Positions 1 through 9,059 of a stretch of 64,000 nt of DNA are shown in pieces; within the stretch, counting starts at the first letter, position 1, and each line of letters opens with the position of its first letter. Below the pieces are notes generated by a model. The model had not been told where the DNA came from. It saw nothing but the letters and a program-made list of their open reading frames with translations, and ran no database searches. Position numbers and translations under genes: made by a program. This stretch comes from JAGTVG01 sp965365275 (GTDB lineage Bacteria > Bacteroidota > Bacteroidia > Cytophagales > Cyclobacteriaceae). The DNA lies in contig CBDUBA010000007.1 of the NCBI GenBank assembly GCA_965365275.1, positions 16,663-80,662 of the forward strand, given 5' to 3'.

Positions 1-115
1 AACACATTAAGCACCTTTTCGTTAAATATATTAAAGTATTAAATTAACTGGGCTTTTGGGCTCATGTTTTTAGACTTTTTCCTAAATTACGTTAAAGAAT
101 TGCGAATTTTTTAAG

Positions 116-1780
116 ATGTTTTTATTCGAAAAATATAAAAGCACCATAAATGATACTATAAAATCAATTCATAAAGGATATTTCTTTAACAAATATCCAG
201 AGTTGCCTACGGATAAGATATATGGTGAAAATTCAATATCAGAAGGTTATCAGAAGTTTAAAAGTCATATTAATAGCAAGTTTCAGGAACTGAGGCAGGC
301 CATGCCAGAAAGTTGGGAAGGAAATGAACAATCCCCATTTCTTTTACAACCCTTAAATATACAATACCCTACTTTCGATATCAATACACTTATTGAAAGG
401 GCAAAAAATGAATACCATATATGGAGAAAGGTTACTGTAGAGGATCGGGCCGGGCTCTTGATTGAATCCCTGGAACGAATAAAAAAGCGGTTTTTTGAGA
501 TCGCATATGCCACGATGCACACCAGTGGAATGGGATATGTTATGGCATTTCAGATTTCGGGACCGCATTCGGCCCAGCGAGCCCTTAATGCTGTAGCTTC
601 CGGTTTTGACGCATTAAGAAGATATCCGGTCACACGGTTTGGAAAGATAGTGCAGGATGAATTCGGCATTAAACTAGGAAAGTCATGGATTGCCGTTCCC
701 AAAGGGATCAGTCTGATCCTTGGTTGCCCGAATTTCCCTTCAAGGGATACAGTTCCGAGCATATTTGCCAGTTTGATCACCGGTAATCCCGTTATAGTGA
801 AACCGCACTCCTCATCAATATTACCTATTGCAATAGTTGTGGCGGAGATACAAAAAGTATTCAGTGAGCATGGATTTGATCCGAATGTTTGCCAACTGGC
901 TGTAGACAGTGATGATGAGGATTACATTAAATCACTTGTTGAACATCCTCATATAAAACTGATCGATTTCAAAGGAAGCTGTTTATTTGCAGATTATCTG
1001 AAGAACCTGAAGGGCAAAACAGTATTTACTGAAAAACACAGTGTTAACTCAGTAATTATCGATTCATTTGACGATCTGGAAATTGGCATTAAAAACCTGG
1101 TCATGTCGTTGGCCTTATATTCTGGTCAAATGAATAATACGCCTCAAAACTTCTTTATTCCGGAACAAGGTGTTAAGACGCCTGATGGCCTTATATCGTA
1201 TAATGATTTTGTCAACCGGTTTATTAAAGCACTATCTGAATTGATTAATAATGAAACAGGTGCTCAAATCCTGGGCTCTATTCAGAATGTAAAAACCATA
1301 TCAGCAATTGAAAAGCTGGAGAAACAAAATGGGGGATTAATTTACAAGGCCAGTCCATTCCCACATCCGGAATATAAAAATGCCAGAACATTATCTCCAA
1401 TGATTATGGAGTTGTTCCCTGACCAGAAAGACACCTACATGAAAGAACACTTTGGCCCGGTTGGATTCTTTATAAAAACAAAAAACTCTTTTCACTCACT
1501 GGAACTTGCATATGAAACAGCTGAAAGAAAAGGGGCATTATATTGCAGTATTTTTACTACAAATGAAAAATTCAAGGACATAGCCATAGACCAGATGACC
1601 TCCACCAATACACCCATTACTTTTAATATGGTGGGGAATATTTATATTATTCCGGGAGCAGATTACGATGAATACCACCTGACCGGGGGAAATACCGCCA
1701 GTAATGCCTCTGCTGCAAACCTGGATTTTGTCCTGCAGCGATTTACCTGGGTAGGATGCAAACAGCCTGTATTTAACTGA
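116..1780 (+). CDS. PaaN-like aldehyde dehydrogenase superfamily protein lacking the catalytic Cys
   Basis: A 554-residue protein of the aldehyde dehydrogenase fold that most resembles the PaaN (phenylacetate degradation) branch, both in length and in the segment GCPNFPSRDTVPSIFASL. Visible family landmarks are the cofactor-site VIVKPH near residue 226 with K229, the general-base glutamate E306 in TEKHSVNS, and the E-x-FGPVGFF loop at 444-450. The nucleophile motif Gly-Gln-x-Cys reads G337-Q338-M339-N340, so an asparagine stands where the cysteine should be. The spacing of 34 residues from E306 to N340 equals the Glu-Cys spacing in human ALDH2. No other paa gene is nearby. The gene converges on the J-domain gene with only 8 bases between the stops. 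Family membership is clear. The substrate and any enzymatic activity are not. Confidence 0.85.
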   Translation: MFLFEKYKSTINDTIKSIHKGYFFNKYPELPTDKIYGENSISEGYQKFKSHINSKFQELRQAMPESWEGNEQSPFLLQPLNIQYPTFDINTLIERAKNEYHIWRKVTVEDRAGLLIESLERIKKRFFEIAYATMHTSGMGYVMAFQISGPHSAQRALNAVASGFDALRRYPVTRFGKIVQDEFGIKLGKSWIAVPKGISLILGCPNFPSRDTVPSIFASLITGNPVIVKPHSSSILPIAIVVAEIQKVFSEHGFDPNVCQLAVDSDDEDYIKSLVEHPHIKLIDFKGSCLFADYLKNLKGKTVFTEKHSVNSVIIDSFDDLEIGIKNLVMSLALYSGQMNNTPQNFFIPEQGVKTPDGLISYNDFVNRFIKALSELINNETGAQILGSIQNVKTISAIEKLEKQNGGLIYKASPFPHPEYKNARTLSPMIMELFPDQKDTYMKEHFGPVGFFIKTKNSFHSLELAYETAERKGALYCSIFTTNEKFKDIAIDQMTSTNTPITFNMVGNIYIIPGADYDEYHLTGGNTASNASAANLDFVLQRFTWVGCKQPVFN

Positions 1781-1788
1781 AAGTAATA

Positions 1789-2589
1789 TTATTTAGAGAA
1801 TATCAGGTACATCACAAGGACTGATAAAAATACATTCGCAACACCCGCACTGAATATCAATTCGGGATTATTTCTCTTTTGATACAGCCCGATATATGAA
1901 GTAACGAGGAGGATTACTAAAAAGAAAGCAAAAATATTATAAATGCTGTAATGTGGATTAAACACATATTTATCCATTCTGGATTCTACGGTTAATTTAT
2001 ATTGAATCCCAAATATTGGTGACAACGATACAATAGCGTTGTCTCCAGCCCTGATCATCTTTGAATACCGGAAGCTCAATGGAAATTCGAAATCTTCTGT
2101 TGCGATAACAATTGTATTCATCGATTTATATGTGGTTAGTTTTGCCAGGACGGTTTGTTCGTAATTGACTTTTGGAAGGAAATAATCAAGAATGATCAGG
2201 AATGTAAAAAGGAACGAAAGCATTGAAATAATCCTGACGGATTTTATATAGGGCTTTAAATCAATACTATCATCATCTCCAGGATAAAATGGATGCCTCC
2301 ATCTTCTCTTGTCTTTTGATTTCCAGTTTACGGTTTCGGTGAATATGGTGTCAGCACGCTGTCGTTTTTTATCGATGTGTTCATAGTCATATATAAAATT
2401 GTAGTTCTCCCTGTGGTCTTTTCGGCTCAATACCTGATAGGCTTCATTAATCTCTGTAAATATGTGATGCGAATTAAAAGCTCCGGCTTTGTCAGGATGG
2501 TATTTTAATGCCAGATCCCTGTATGCCTTTTTTATCTGACCCTCAGTAGCATACCTGTCGATGTTTAATATTTTATAATAATCCTTCAC
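1789..2589 (-). CDS. Membrane-anchored J-domain (DnaJ-like) protein
   Basis: A 266-residue protein with an N-terminal J domain (residues 1-65, HPD motif H31-P32-D33), which in this family stimulates the ATPase of Hsp70 (DnaK). It has no Gly/Phe, zinc-finger or C-terminal substrate domains, so it is not DnaJ itself. A charged linker follows, then one hydrophobic segment (about 118-138), a soluble stretch rich in beta residues, and two C-terminal membrane segments (about 215-237 and 243-264). It may be a specialised co-chaperone acting at the inner membrane. The start codon is GTG, and an in-frame TAG two codons upstream excludes a longer form. Client unknown. Confidence 0.8.
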   Translation of the reverse strand: MKDYYKILNIDRYATEGQIKKAYRDLALKYHPDKAGAFNSHHIFTEINEAYQVLSRKDHRENYNFIYDYEHIDKKRQRADTIFTETVNWKSKDKRRWRHPFYPGDDDSIDLKPYIKSVRIISMLSFLFTFLIILDYFLPKVNYEQTVLAKLTTYKSMNTIVIATEDFEFPLSFRYSKMIRAGDNAIVSLSPIFGIQYKLTVESRMDKYVFNPHYSIYNIFAFFLVILLVTSYIGLYQKRNNPELIFSAGVANVFLSVLVMYLIFSK

Positions 2590-2705
2590 CGACTACATAA
2601 ATAATAACGGTAACTCATCTATTAATATATACTAATCGCTTTAATAAAAGTTAAGGGAAGCATACACTACTATCAAACGAAAAAACAGTACAAAATATTG
2701 TGAAT

Positions 2706-2774
2706 TTCCGAAGTATCGGAATTATGGGTTATTATTGTAAATTATCCTGATTTGATGGTCAAATATCTGACCAT
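2706..2774. promoter_or_regulatory. Two short dyads in the dnaJ-like/acpH divergent region
   Basis: Two perfect inverted repeats lie upstream of the divergent genes: TTCCGA-4-TCGGAA (2706-2721) and ATGGTCA-6-TGACCAT (2755-2774). The second ends about 20 bases before the acpH start, next to TATTTTGG (2781-2788), which resembles a Bacteroidota -7 element. They could be operators. No regulator is recognisable nearby. Confidence 0.3.
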
Positions 2775-2794
2775 ATAATATATTTTGGTTTTTA

Positions 2795-3364
2795 ATGAAT
2801 TTTCTAGCACACGCTTACCTTGCTCATCCCTCAGTACCACTTATTATTGGTAATTTTATTGGTGATTTTGTTAAGGGAAAGCAAATAGAACAGTATGAGG
2901 ATGGAATATCTGAGGGCATTGTAATGCATAGAAAAATTGACACCTTTACCGATAATCATCCCATTTTTAAACAAAGTAAAAACAGGATAAGAGAAAGATA
3001 TAATCATTACTCCGGAGTTATCATCGATCTCTTTTATGACCACTTCCTGGCTAAAAACTGGGAGGAGTATTCTGATATCCCCCTCCGGAGATTTACGATT
3101 GACCTTTACGATATTATTCTTGAACAGGAACACATAATCCCTGAAAAGGCCAGGTATATGCTCCCATTTATGGTGAAATCGAATTGGTTATTAAACTACA
3201 GTACTATTGAGGGCATAGACCGTTCACTGACCGGTCTGTCCAGGAGGACCAATTTCAAATCCGGAATGGAGCATGCCAGTACCGATTTAGTAAAACATTA
3301 TCAGGACCTGGAAGCTGATTTCAGGATTTTCTTCCCCGAAATTATTGATTACATCGGTCAGTGA
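2795..3364 (+). CDS. acpH: Acyl carrier protein phosphodiesterase (AcpH family)
   Basis: A 189-residue protein matching the ACP phosphodiesterase family over its full length. These enzymes remove the 4'-phosphopantetheine arm from holo-ACP. The N-terminus MNFLAHAYLA followed by GNFIGDF (D24) is the family signature, and the middle has the helical, His/Asp-rich pattern typical of the family (HRKIDTFTDNHP, DLFYDHFLAKNW). It is a cytoplasmic enzyme of fatty-acid cofactor turnover. The gene stands alone on this strand and converges on the propeller gene with a gap of 3 bases, so no separate terminator fits between them. Confidence 0.88.
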   Translation: MNFLAHAYLAHPSVPLIIGNFIGDFVKGKQIEQYEDGISEGIVMHRKIDTFTDNHPIFKQSKNRIRERYNHYSGVIIDLFYDHFLAKNWEEYSDIPLRRFTIDLYDIILEQEHIIPEKARYMLPFMVKSNWLLNYSTIEGIDRSLTGLSRRTNFKSGMEHASTDLVKHYQDLEADFRIFFPEIIDYIGQ

Positions 3365-3367
3365 TTT

Positions 3368-6175
3368 TTATTCAATTTCTAATTCAACTTCCCTTGTATC
3401 TCCCATTGCAGTGAATTTCAAGATATATTTACCTTTCCCTGCATAAACCAGCTCCTTTGTATTTGGTTTATTATTATCTTTTAAAGGATGGATCAGAAGG
3501 TCCCAGTTAAAATCGTTAAATCCTTTAAATGATGCATTAAATGTTGTCTCGTAACACTTAAGATCATCTTTAAACACCTCAAAACTAATTTTTGTATTCT
3601 TTTCTGAAACAAAATACATAATGCTGGTTTCAGGTGTATAGGCTTTCAGGTAAGGATATCTTTTCTCGCCCCATCGTTTCGAAAACCTTACATTTTCCGG
3701 TTTAAATACATGAAATTTATTCTTATCCTGTAATTCTGTGATTTTGCGAATGGGTTCTAATGGCAATACGTAAATGCTTCGCCCATGGGTACCTACTATA
3801 AGATCATGATCCCTTGGATGAATAACCATGTCATAGGATGCTACGTTGGGAATTTGTGGTATCAGGTCCCAACTGTTTCCATCATTTAAAGAAACATAAG
3901 ATCCGTGATCCGTACCCATAAAAAGAAGGTCTGGTACAGTGAGGTCTTGTAAAACTACATTTACAGCCTCCATTTCTACATTCCCATTAATGGCCCTCCA
4001 GGTTAAACCGTAGTCTTCTGATTTATAAACATACGTTCTGAAATCATCATTTCGATAGCCAGTCAGGGAAACAAAAACGGTAGCTTCATCAAATGTGGAC
4101 GGATAAATGCTGGACACCCATTTGTTTTGAGGAAGACTTTTACTGATTAAGTTCCACGTATTACCCCCATCTTTGGATACCTGCAGGTTCCCATCGTCCG
4201 TACCAACGTACAATAGACCAAATTTCAGAGGGGATTCAGAAATACAGGTTATGGTGGAATAGGGCACATTCCCGTTCAGCAAGTCTTTTGTCAGGTCTTC
4301 GCTGATGGCCGTCCAGGTCTCGGCTTGGTTGAGCGATCTGAATAATCTATTAGCACCTATGTAGATAATATCCGGATTGTGGGTGCTCATAACCACTGGT
4401 GTACGCCAGTTAAATCTAAGGTTTTCTTCCCCTATATCAGGCCTGGGAGTGATGTATTTCCTTTCTCTGGTCCTGGTATTTATCCTGTAATAGTTACCAA
4501 ACTGATATCCTACATAAACAAGGTTAAAATCACGGGGATCCGGTATTACAAACATACCATCTCCACCAAACAGGTATTCCCAGTTTTCTGTTTCGTTGGG
4601 CACAGACAGGGAAGAACCAAATAAAATCCCGTTATCCTGGAGTCCCCCGTATATATTATAGGGTTTTTCCATATCATAATTCACAGTGTAAAATTGACCT
4701 GCCGGAATATTGTTTATATGATTCCAGGCTACACCTCCATCATAAGACATATATAATCCGCCATCGTTACCAAGCAGTAGATGGTCTGGATCTTTAGGAT
4801 CTATCCACATGGCCTGGTGATCAGCATGTACATCACCTATCGTATCAGCTCTTGAAAAATTCTTTCCGCCATCGTCTGATCTTAGCAAGGGGACTCCGAA
4901 AATATATATTCTTTCAGGATCAGCCGGCGAAACTCTTACTTCTCCAAAATAATATCCATAGGTAAAATATACTCCCTTAAGATCATAATCATGTGTTTTC
5001 TTCCATGTTGATCCATAATCATCGGAACGATATAATTCTGCCCCTTTTACTTCGGTATCAAACAGTGCATTATTTGCATCTCCAAGATAATCTGCTATTG
5101 CCTTTGGCTCATATTTACCTTCCTCTACCTCAGCCTTGACTTTCTTGGCATCATATTTCGTTGGGAAAAAATTGTTTTTCAGAAAATCATCCAGTTTTTC
5201 ATCATCAAGTTCAAGGAATTCTGTCTTTGTCATGTCAATAAAGTCAGCTGCCAACAATTCGCCTTCCTCCCTTTCTTTTTCTGTCTTGGTTTCAAGCTGA
5301 CTGTCGATCAGGGCATATAATACATTTGGTGAGCTATGGCTAACATCCAGGCCTATTCTGCCAGCATATTCCCGGTTAGCGATTCCGTCCATAACCTCTT
5401 CCCAGCTGTTCCCTCCATCGGTCGATTTATAAATGGATGATCCAGTTCCATGACCTTTAAAATTCCAGGCTTTTCTTGTTCTTTCCCACATGGATGCCCA
5501 TAACATATCCGGATCCTCAGGATTTATGGCAAGATCAATAGCACCTGTACTATCGTTTACATATAATGTTTTCGACCAGGACTTACCACCATCTGTAGTT
5601 TTAAAAACGCCGCGTTCAGGATTATGTGTATATAAATTTCCCATGGCAGCAACCCATACAATATCCGGGTTCTCAGGATGTATGATTATTCGTCCAATAT
5701 GTTGAGTGGATTCCAGTCCCATGTACTCCCAATTACTACCACCGTCTAAAGATCTGTAAACACCTGATCCGGCGTAACTCGACCTGCTGCTGTTGTTTTC
5801 ACCAGTACCTACCCATAACACCTGGTCATCTGAAGGAGATAAGCAGATGTCGCCAATAGTGAGGGCTCCCTGATTATCAAACACAGGATCAAATGTGATC
5901 CCATTATTTACTGTTTTAAAAACACCACCAGAGGCAAACGCTACATAAAACTCCTTGGTATTTGAAGCATTAACAGCGATATCAGTGATCCGGCCACCCT
6001 GGACAACAGGCCCTACATTTCTGACTGGATAATTTGAATAAATGCTGAGATCTTTATTGGCCGACCGGTGTTCAACACTTTTTAATATTTCAGTACCAGA
6101 GGTATATGATTGTTGAGTAAAGCCGAATTGTGTGACCAGAATCGTCAGAACAAAAAGCAAGAAAAACTTCTTCAT
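3368..6175 (-). CDS. Secreted VPS10/sortilin-like Asp-box (BNR) propeller protein
   Basis: A 935-residue exported protein. The N-terminus is a signal peptide (KK, then a hydrophobic run, ending near TQFGFTQQS). At least eight Asp-box motifs (S/T-x-D-x-G-x-x-W/F) are spread over residues 80-760, for example YRSLDGGSNW, FKTTDGGKSW, YKSTDGGNSW, YRSDDYGSTW, QVSKDGGNTW. They predict one or two beta-propellers of the sortilin/photosynthesis-stability type. A charged insert of about 100 residues (roughly 290-390) interrupts the propeller. The C-terminal 120 residues look like a beta-sandwich. These proteins are often annotated as glycosyl hydrolases, but no catalytic residues are identifiable and the ligand is unknown. 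It is a paralogue of the protein at 29416-32697. Confidence 0.82.
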   Translation of the reverse strand: MKKFFLLFVLTILVTQFGFTQQSYTSGTEILKSVEHRSANKDLSIYSNYPVRNVGPVVQGGRITDIAVNASNTKEFYVAFASGGVFKTVNNGITFDPVFDNQGALTIGDICLSPSDDQVLWVGTGENNSSRSSYAGSGVYRSLDGGSNWEYMGLESTQHIGRIIIHPENPDIVWVAAMGNLYTHNPERGVFKTTDGGKSWSKTLYVNDSTGAIDLAINPEDPDMLWASMWERTRKAWNFKGHGTGSSIYKSTDGGNSWEEVMDGIANREYAGRIGLDVSHSSPNVLYALIDSQLETKTEKEREEGELLAADFIDMTKTEFLELDDEKLDDFLKNNFFPTKYDAKKVKAEVEEGKYEPKAIADYLGDANNALFDTEVKGAELYRSDDYGSTWKKTHDYDLKGVYFTYGYYFGEVRVSPADPERIYIFGVPLLRSDDGGKNFSRADTIGDVHADHQAMWIDPKDPDHLLLGNDGGLYMSYDGGVAWNHINNIPAGQFYTVNYDMEKPYNIYGGLQDNGILFGSSLSVPNETENWEYLFGGDGMFVIPDPRDFNLVYVGYQFGNYYRINTRTRERKYITPRPDIGEENLRFNWRTPVVMSTHNPDIIYIGANRLFRSLNQAETWTAISEDLTKDLLNGNVPYSTITCISESPLKFGLLYVGTDDGNLQVSKDGGNTWNLISKSLPQNKWVSSIYPSTFDEATVFVSLTGYRNDDFRTYVYKSEDYGLTWRAINGNVEMEAVNVVLQDLTVPDLLFMGTDHGSYVSLNDGNSWDLIPQIPNVASYDMVIHPRDHDLIVGTHGRSIYVLPLEPIRKITELQDKNKFHVFKPENVRFSKRWGEKRYPYLKAYTPETSIMYFVSEKNTKISFEVFKDDLKCYETTFNASFKGFNDFNWDLLIHPLKDNNKPNTKELVYAGKGKYILKFTAMGDTREVELEIE

Positions 6176-6198
6176 AAATATTTAATTAAATTCCGGCC

Positions 6199-6206
6199 CA
6201 AAAGTA
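6199..6206 (-). promoter_or_regulatory. Candidate -7 promoter element for the propeller gene
   Basis: On the minus strand TACTTTTG matches the Bacteroidota -7 consensus TAnnTTTG exactly, 24 bases before the ATG at 6175. No good -33 TTTG lies at the right distance, so this is a partial match only. Confidence 0.4.
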
Positions 6207-6295
6207 AAGTTTTTTCATCCGGAATGGAAGGGTGAGGAAATAAATGTACATCTATTAGAGATATCCTCTCATAAGCATTTGGGAAAGAGGAGATT

Positions 6296-6757
6296 TTATT
6301 CTCCGAGAATATTATTCATCATATCCTCAGTCCATTTTACCAATATCTGTTTTTTAACATCATCCAGAGAAGCATCTCCATGAGTTATGGTATATACGGG
6401 CATCGGCATATTCCCCTCCTCTACTTCCTCTGCTATTTCATCCAGAAGCTTGATCTTATCCCTTGATTTCAGGCTATCCCAATCTGAAAAATTCAGATCT
6501 TCCCGGCCATTTTTAACATCCCTGACCACCAGCCAGCTGACCGGTGCGATATAGGCATACCAGGGATATCTGGTTTCATTTGAATGGCAATCATAACATG
6601 AAGTTTTGAGAATCAGTCCTACTTCTTCCGGCACATCGCCAGTGAGAATCAAGTCATGTTCATTCGACTTATTAATTTCAGGATAAGTGTTAGGTATAAA
6701 TTGAAGAATAACAAACAAAGCCAGGACTACCCATATCGTAATTTTCAGGATCTTCAT
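6296..6757 (-). CDS. Membrane-anchored haem-binding domain protein
   Basis: A 153-residue protein with one N-terminal membrane or signal segment (residues 5-22) followed by a haem-binding domain of the Haem_bd type. The CxxCH haem c site is C54-Y-D-C57-H58, followed by SNETRYPWYAYIAPVSWLV, a signature of this Bacteroidota family. It probably sits in the periplasm, anchored to the inner membrane, as an electron-transfer or haem protein. It lies 11 bases downstream of a second CxxCH protein of similar layout, and the two are surely co-transcribed. The redox partner is unknown. Confidence 0.8.
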   Translation of the reverse strand: MKILKITIWVVLALFVILQFIPNTYPEINKSNEHDLILTGDVPEEVGLILKTSCYDCHSNETRYPWYAYIAPVSWLVVRDVKNGREDLNFSDWDSLKSRDKIKLLDEIAEEVEEGNMPMPVYTITHGDASLDDVKKQILVKWTEDMMNNILGE

Positions 6758-6768
6758 TAGCGAGAGGA

Positions 6769-7161
6769 CTAATTCAGCATCTCATCAGCTGTTTTTTCGG
6801 CCCAATCAACCAGCAGTTTCTGCTCATCTGCGGTGAGTTTCTTCTCAGGTTTTTGCTCCAGGAATTTCTCAGGGGGCATAGATCCTTCGCCGGCTACTTC
6901 TCCGATATCACCTAATGTTGCGATAAGCTTAGCTTTAGATAGATCGCCCAGTTTGTCAAGAAGGAGCTTATCCTTGGCTTTATCTGATTTGGCTTCCATA
7001 TTATGACAGCCAAAACATTTATTATCCAGGACAGATTTCACATCTTCAGGAATGTTCACATCACCTGCTATGCTATTGCTACCATTGAAGAGGATACTTG
7101 ACTGAAAGATAACTGCAATAGCAATCAGTGCAATTGGGAAAAGCAGATTTCTAGTTTTCAT
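6769..7161 (-). CDS. Small periplasmic c-type haem-binding protein
   Basis: A 130-residue protein with an N-terminal hydrophobic export or anchor segment (residues 7-26) and one CxxCH haem site (C49-F-G-C52-H53, then NMEAKSDKAKDK). A later GSMPPEKFL stretch supplies a possible axial methionine. The C-terminal half, ending in a LVDWAEKTADE helix, is similar in arrangement to the neighbouring protein at 6296-6757, so the two may be diverged duplicates. Probable role: periplasmic electron carrier or haem protein. Confidence 0.75.
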   Translation of the reverse strand: MKTRNLLFPIALIAIAVIFQSSILFNGSNSIAGDVNIPEDVKSVLDNKCFGCHNMEAKSDKAKDKLLLDKLGDLSKAKLIATLGDIGEVAGEGSMPPEKFLEQKPEKKLTADEQKLLVDWAEKTADEMLN

Positions 7162-7244
7162 AATTTAAGTATTTGTTTTGTTTTACAGTCTACCAATATA
7201 TAAAAATAAATATTTAAATGGATAATTATCTTAAAATTATCAGC

Positions 7245-8303
7245 CTAACTTTTATAATTCCAGTTCCATTGATCAATATTCTTAACAGCCTCTTCTAAAA
7301 GGTCTATACAACTTATAATATCATCTTTATGGGCCATTTCAATAACCTGGTGAATATGTCGTGTGGGTATGGAAACCGCCCCGGAAATCGCTCCATTTTT
7401 GCCGGTTTTCTGCATTACGGCTGTATCCGTCCCGCCCACAGTAAGCACCTCAGGCTGCCATGTTATTTTTTTTTCTGAAGCAGTATTTTTCAGATATTCG
7501 ACCATCCTCGGATCACAAATAACCGAGGCGTCCATTATTTTTATGGCGGCTCCATGACCAAGTGAGGTCACCTTCTCGTGTTCCTGGGCACCAGGAACAT
7601 CAAAAGCGATGGTTGTATCAATGGCAATAGCAAAATCCGGATTTATATGATGAGTGGCTACATTTGCTCCTCTCATGCCCAATTCTTCCTGAACTGTAAA
7701 TACACCATATACATCAAACGGTGGATTGTTGATCTTTCTAAGGACCTCCATGAGTATATATACTGAGATCCTATTGTCTATCGATTTGCAATTAATGCAA
7801 TCGCCCATTTCTATAAATTCACGTTCTCTTGTAATAGGATTCCCTATTTCAACATATTTTTCAACTTCTTTCTTTTTCATACCCAGATCAATAAAAAAAT
7901 CTGTTGATTTTGGGACCCGCTTTTGTTCTTCCGGTGACATAACATGGATGGGTTTTGTTCCCATAACACCAATCAGGTTCTTTTTCCCATGGACCATCAC
8001 CCTCTGGGCGGTCAGTGTTTTGGGATCAAAGCCACCCAGTGTGTGAAATTTTAAAAACCCGTCTTTGGTAATATGAGTCACGATGAATCCTATCTCATCC
8101 ATATGGGCTGCAAACATGAGTTTCTTGTTACCCGGATTATCCGAAGACCTTTTAATGGTGATCAGGTTTCCCATATTATCTGTATAATATTCATCCACGC
8201 TGGATTGAATATTGTTGACGATCTTAGACCTGATGGGATCTTCAAAACCCGGAGCGCCAGGTGTCTCACAAATTTCCTTTAGTTCCTTAATGTTGATTTT
8301 CAT
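7245..8303 (-). CDS. M42-family metallo-aminopeptidase (FrvX/PepA-glutamyl type)
   Basis: A 352-residue peptidase of family M42, which forms large cytoplasmic tetrahedral aminopeptidases with two metal ions. The expected ligands are all visible: H67 with D69 (AAHMDE), bridging D176 (SIDNR), catalytic E206 with ligand E207 (TVQEELG), D229 (AIDTT), and H316/H318 near the C-terminus (PTRHIHQ). Full length for the family. The start overlaps the stop of the upstream HAD gene by four bases (ATGA), so translation is probably coupled. It likely trims peptides released by other proteases. Confidence 0.92.
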   Translation of the reverse strand: MKINIKELKEICETPGAPGFEDPIRSKIVNNIQSSVDEYYTDNMGNLITIKRSSDNPGNKKLMFAAHMDEIGFIVTHITKDGFLKFHTLGGFDPKTLTAQRVMVHGKKNLIGVMGTKPIHVMSPEEQKRVPKSTDFFIDLGMKKKEVEKYVEIGNPITREREFIEMGDCINCKSIDNRISVYILMEVLRKINNPPFDVYGVFTVQEELGMRGANVATHHINPDFAIAIDTTIAFDVPGAQEHEKVTSLGHGAAIKIMDASVICDPRMVEYLKNTASEKKITWQPEVLTVGGTDTAVMQKTGKNGAISGAVSIPTRHIHQVIEMAHKDDIISCIDLLEEAVKNIDQWNWNYKS

Positions 8304-8968
8304 TTCTTTGTTATGATTAGGGATTTCAGTTTATCATAATTCATGTCCCGGAAGTTCCTGATGACTCCACTTACATTTCGAAATTCTTCAGGCTTGTGTG
8401 TAGTGCATACACCTACCACGTGAGCACCTGAATCAAATGCAGCCTGTACGCCTGAAAATGAATCCTCAAAGACAACACATTGCTTGGGTTCCAAACCAAG
8501 TTTTGATATTGATTTCAGGTAAATTTCAGGATCAGGTTTCCCATTTTTTATGTCTGACGCGTCGAGAACAAATTTAAAATAACTTTGGATGGGCAGATAG
8601 CTGAATGCGAATGCAACATTATCCCGCGGAGCGGAAGTCGCAACAGATGCCGGCACCCCATTGTCCTTTAGTTCCTCCAGGAATTCCTTCAATCCATCTG
8701 TCAATTTAATTTTACTTGAATACATTTTCCGGTATACTTTTTCTTTCTCATCCACATACCTGTCAACTTCTTTTTGTGTATGCTTCTTTTTGAATATATA
8801 GTCAACAGTATCTTTTGCAATACGTCCAAAAACATACTTATGGAGTTCTGCGTCGGTAATAGGCACCTCGTGGATCTTACAAAAAGCCTTCCACGCTTTC
8901 TCATGATAAGAATTGTTATCCATAATTACCCCATCCATATCAAATATAACTCCTAATCCTGCTTTCAT
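8300..8968 (-). CDS. HAD-superfamily hydrolase, beta-phosphoglucomutase-like
   Basis: A 222-residue HAD phosphatase or mutase with the nucleophile motif D10-M-D12-G-V near the N-terminus, a helical cap (about 20-90), the motif II region ATSAPRDN, the lysine loop NGKPDPEIY and the acidic motif VFEDSFSGVQAA. This layout is that of the beta-phosphoglucomutase/phosphonatase-like group, but the sugar or other phosphate it acts on cannot be read from the sequence. It is translated ahead of, and overlaps by four bases with, the M42 peptidase gene. Confidence 0.9.
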   Translation of the reverse strand: MKAGLGVIFDMDGVIMDNNSYHEKAWKAFCKIHEVPITDAELHKYVFGRIAKDTVDYIFKKKHTQKEVDRYVDEKEKVYRKMYSSKIKLTDGLKEFLEELKDNGVPASVATSAPRDNVAFAFSYLPIQSYFKFVLDASDIKNGKPDPEIYLKSISKLGLEPKQCVVFEDSFSGVQAAFDSGAHVVGVCTTHKPEEFRNVSGVIRNFRDMNYDKLKSLIITKK

Positions 8969-9059
8969 TAAATTAAAATACTTAATTTGAAGTGAACAAT
9001 TAATTATTTCGAAGATATAATATACATAACTGGATACTATTCTTTTAAAGAAAAATTAT

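Noticed and set aside
4379..4624. Plus-strand open frame of 81 codons inside the propeller gene
   Set aside because: It lies wholly inside a well-supported minus-strand coding region and shows no family likeness. The same holds for most long frames opposite rpoB, rpoC, fusA and eno.
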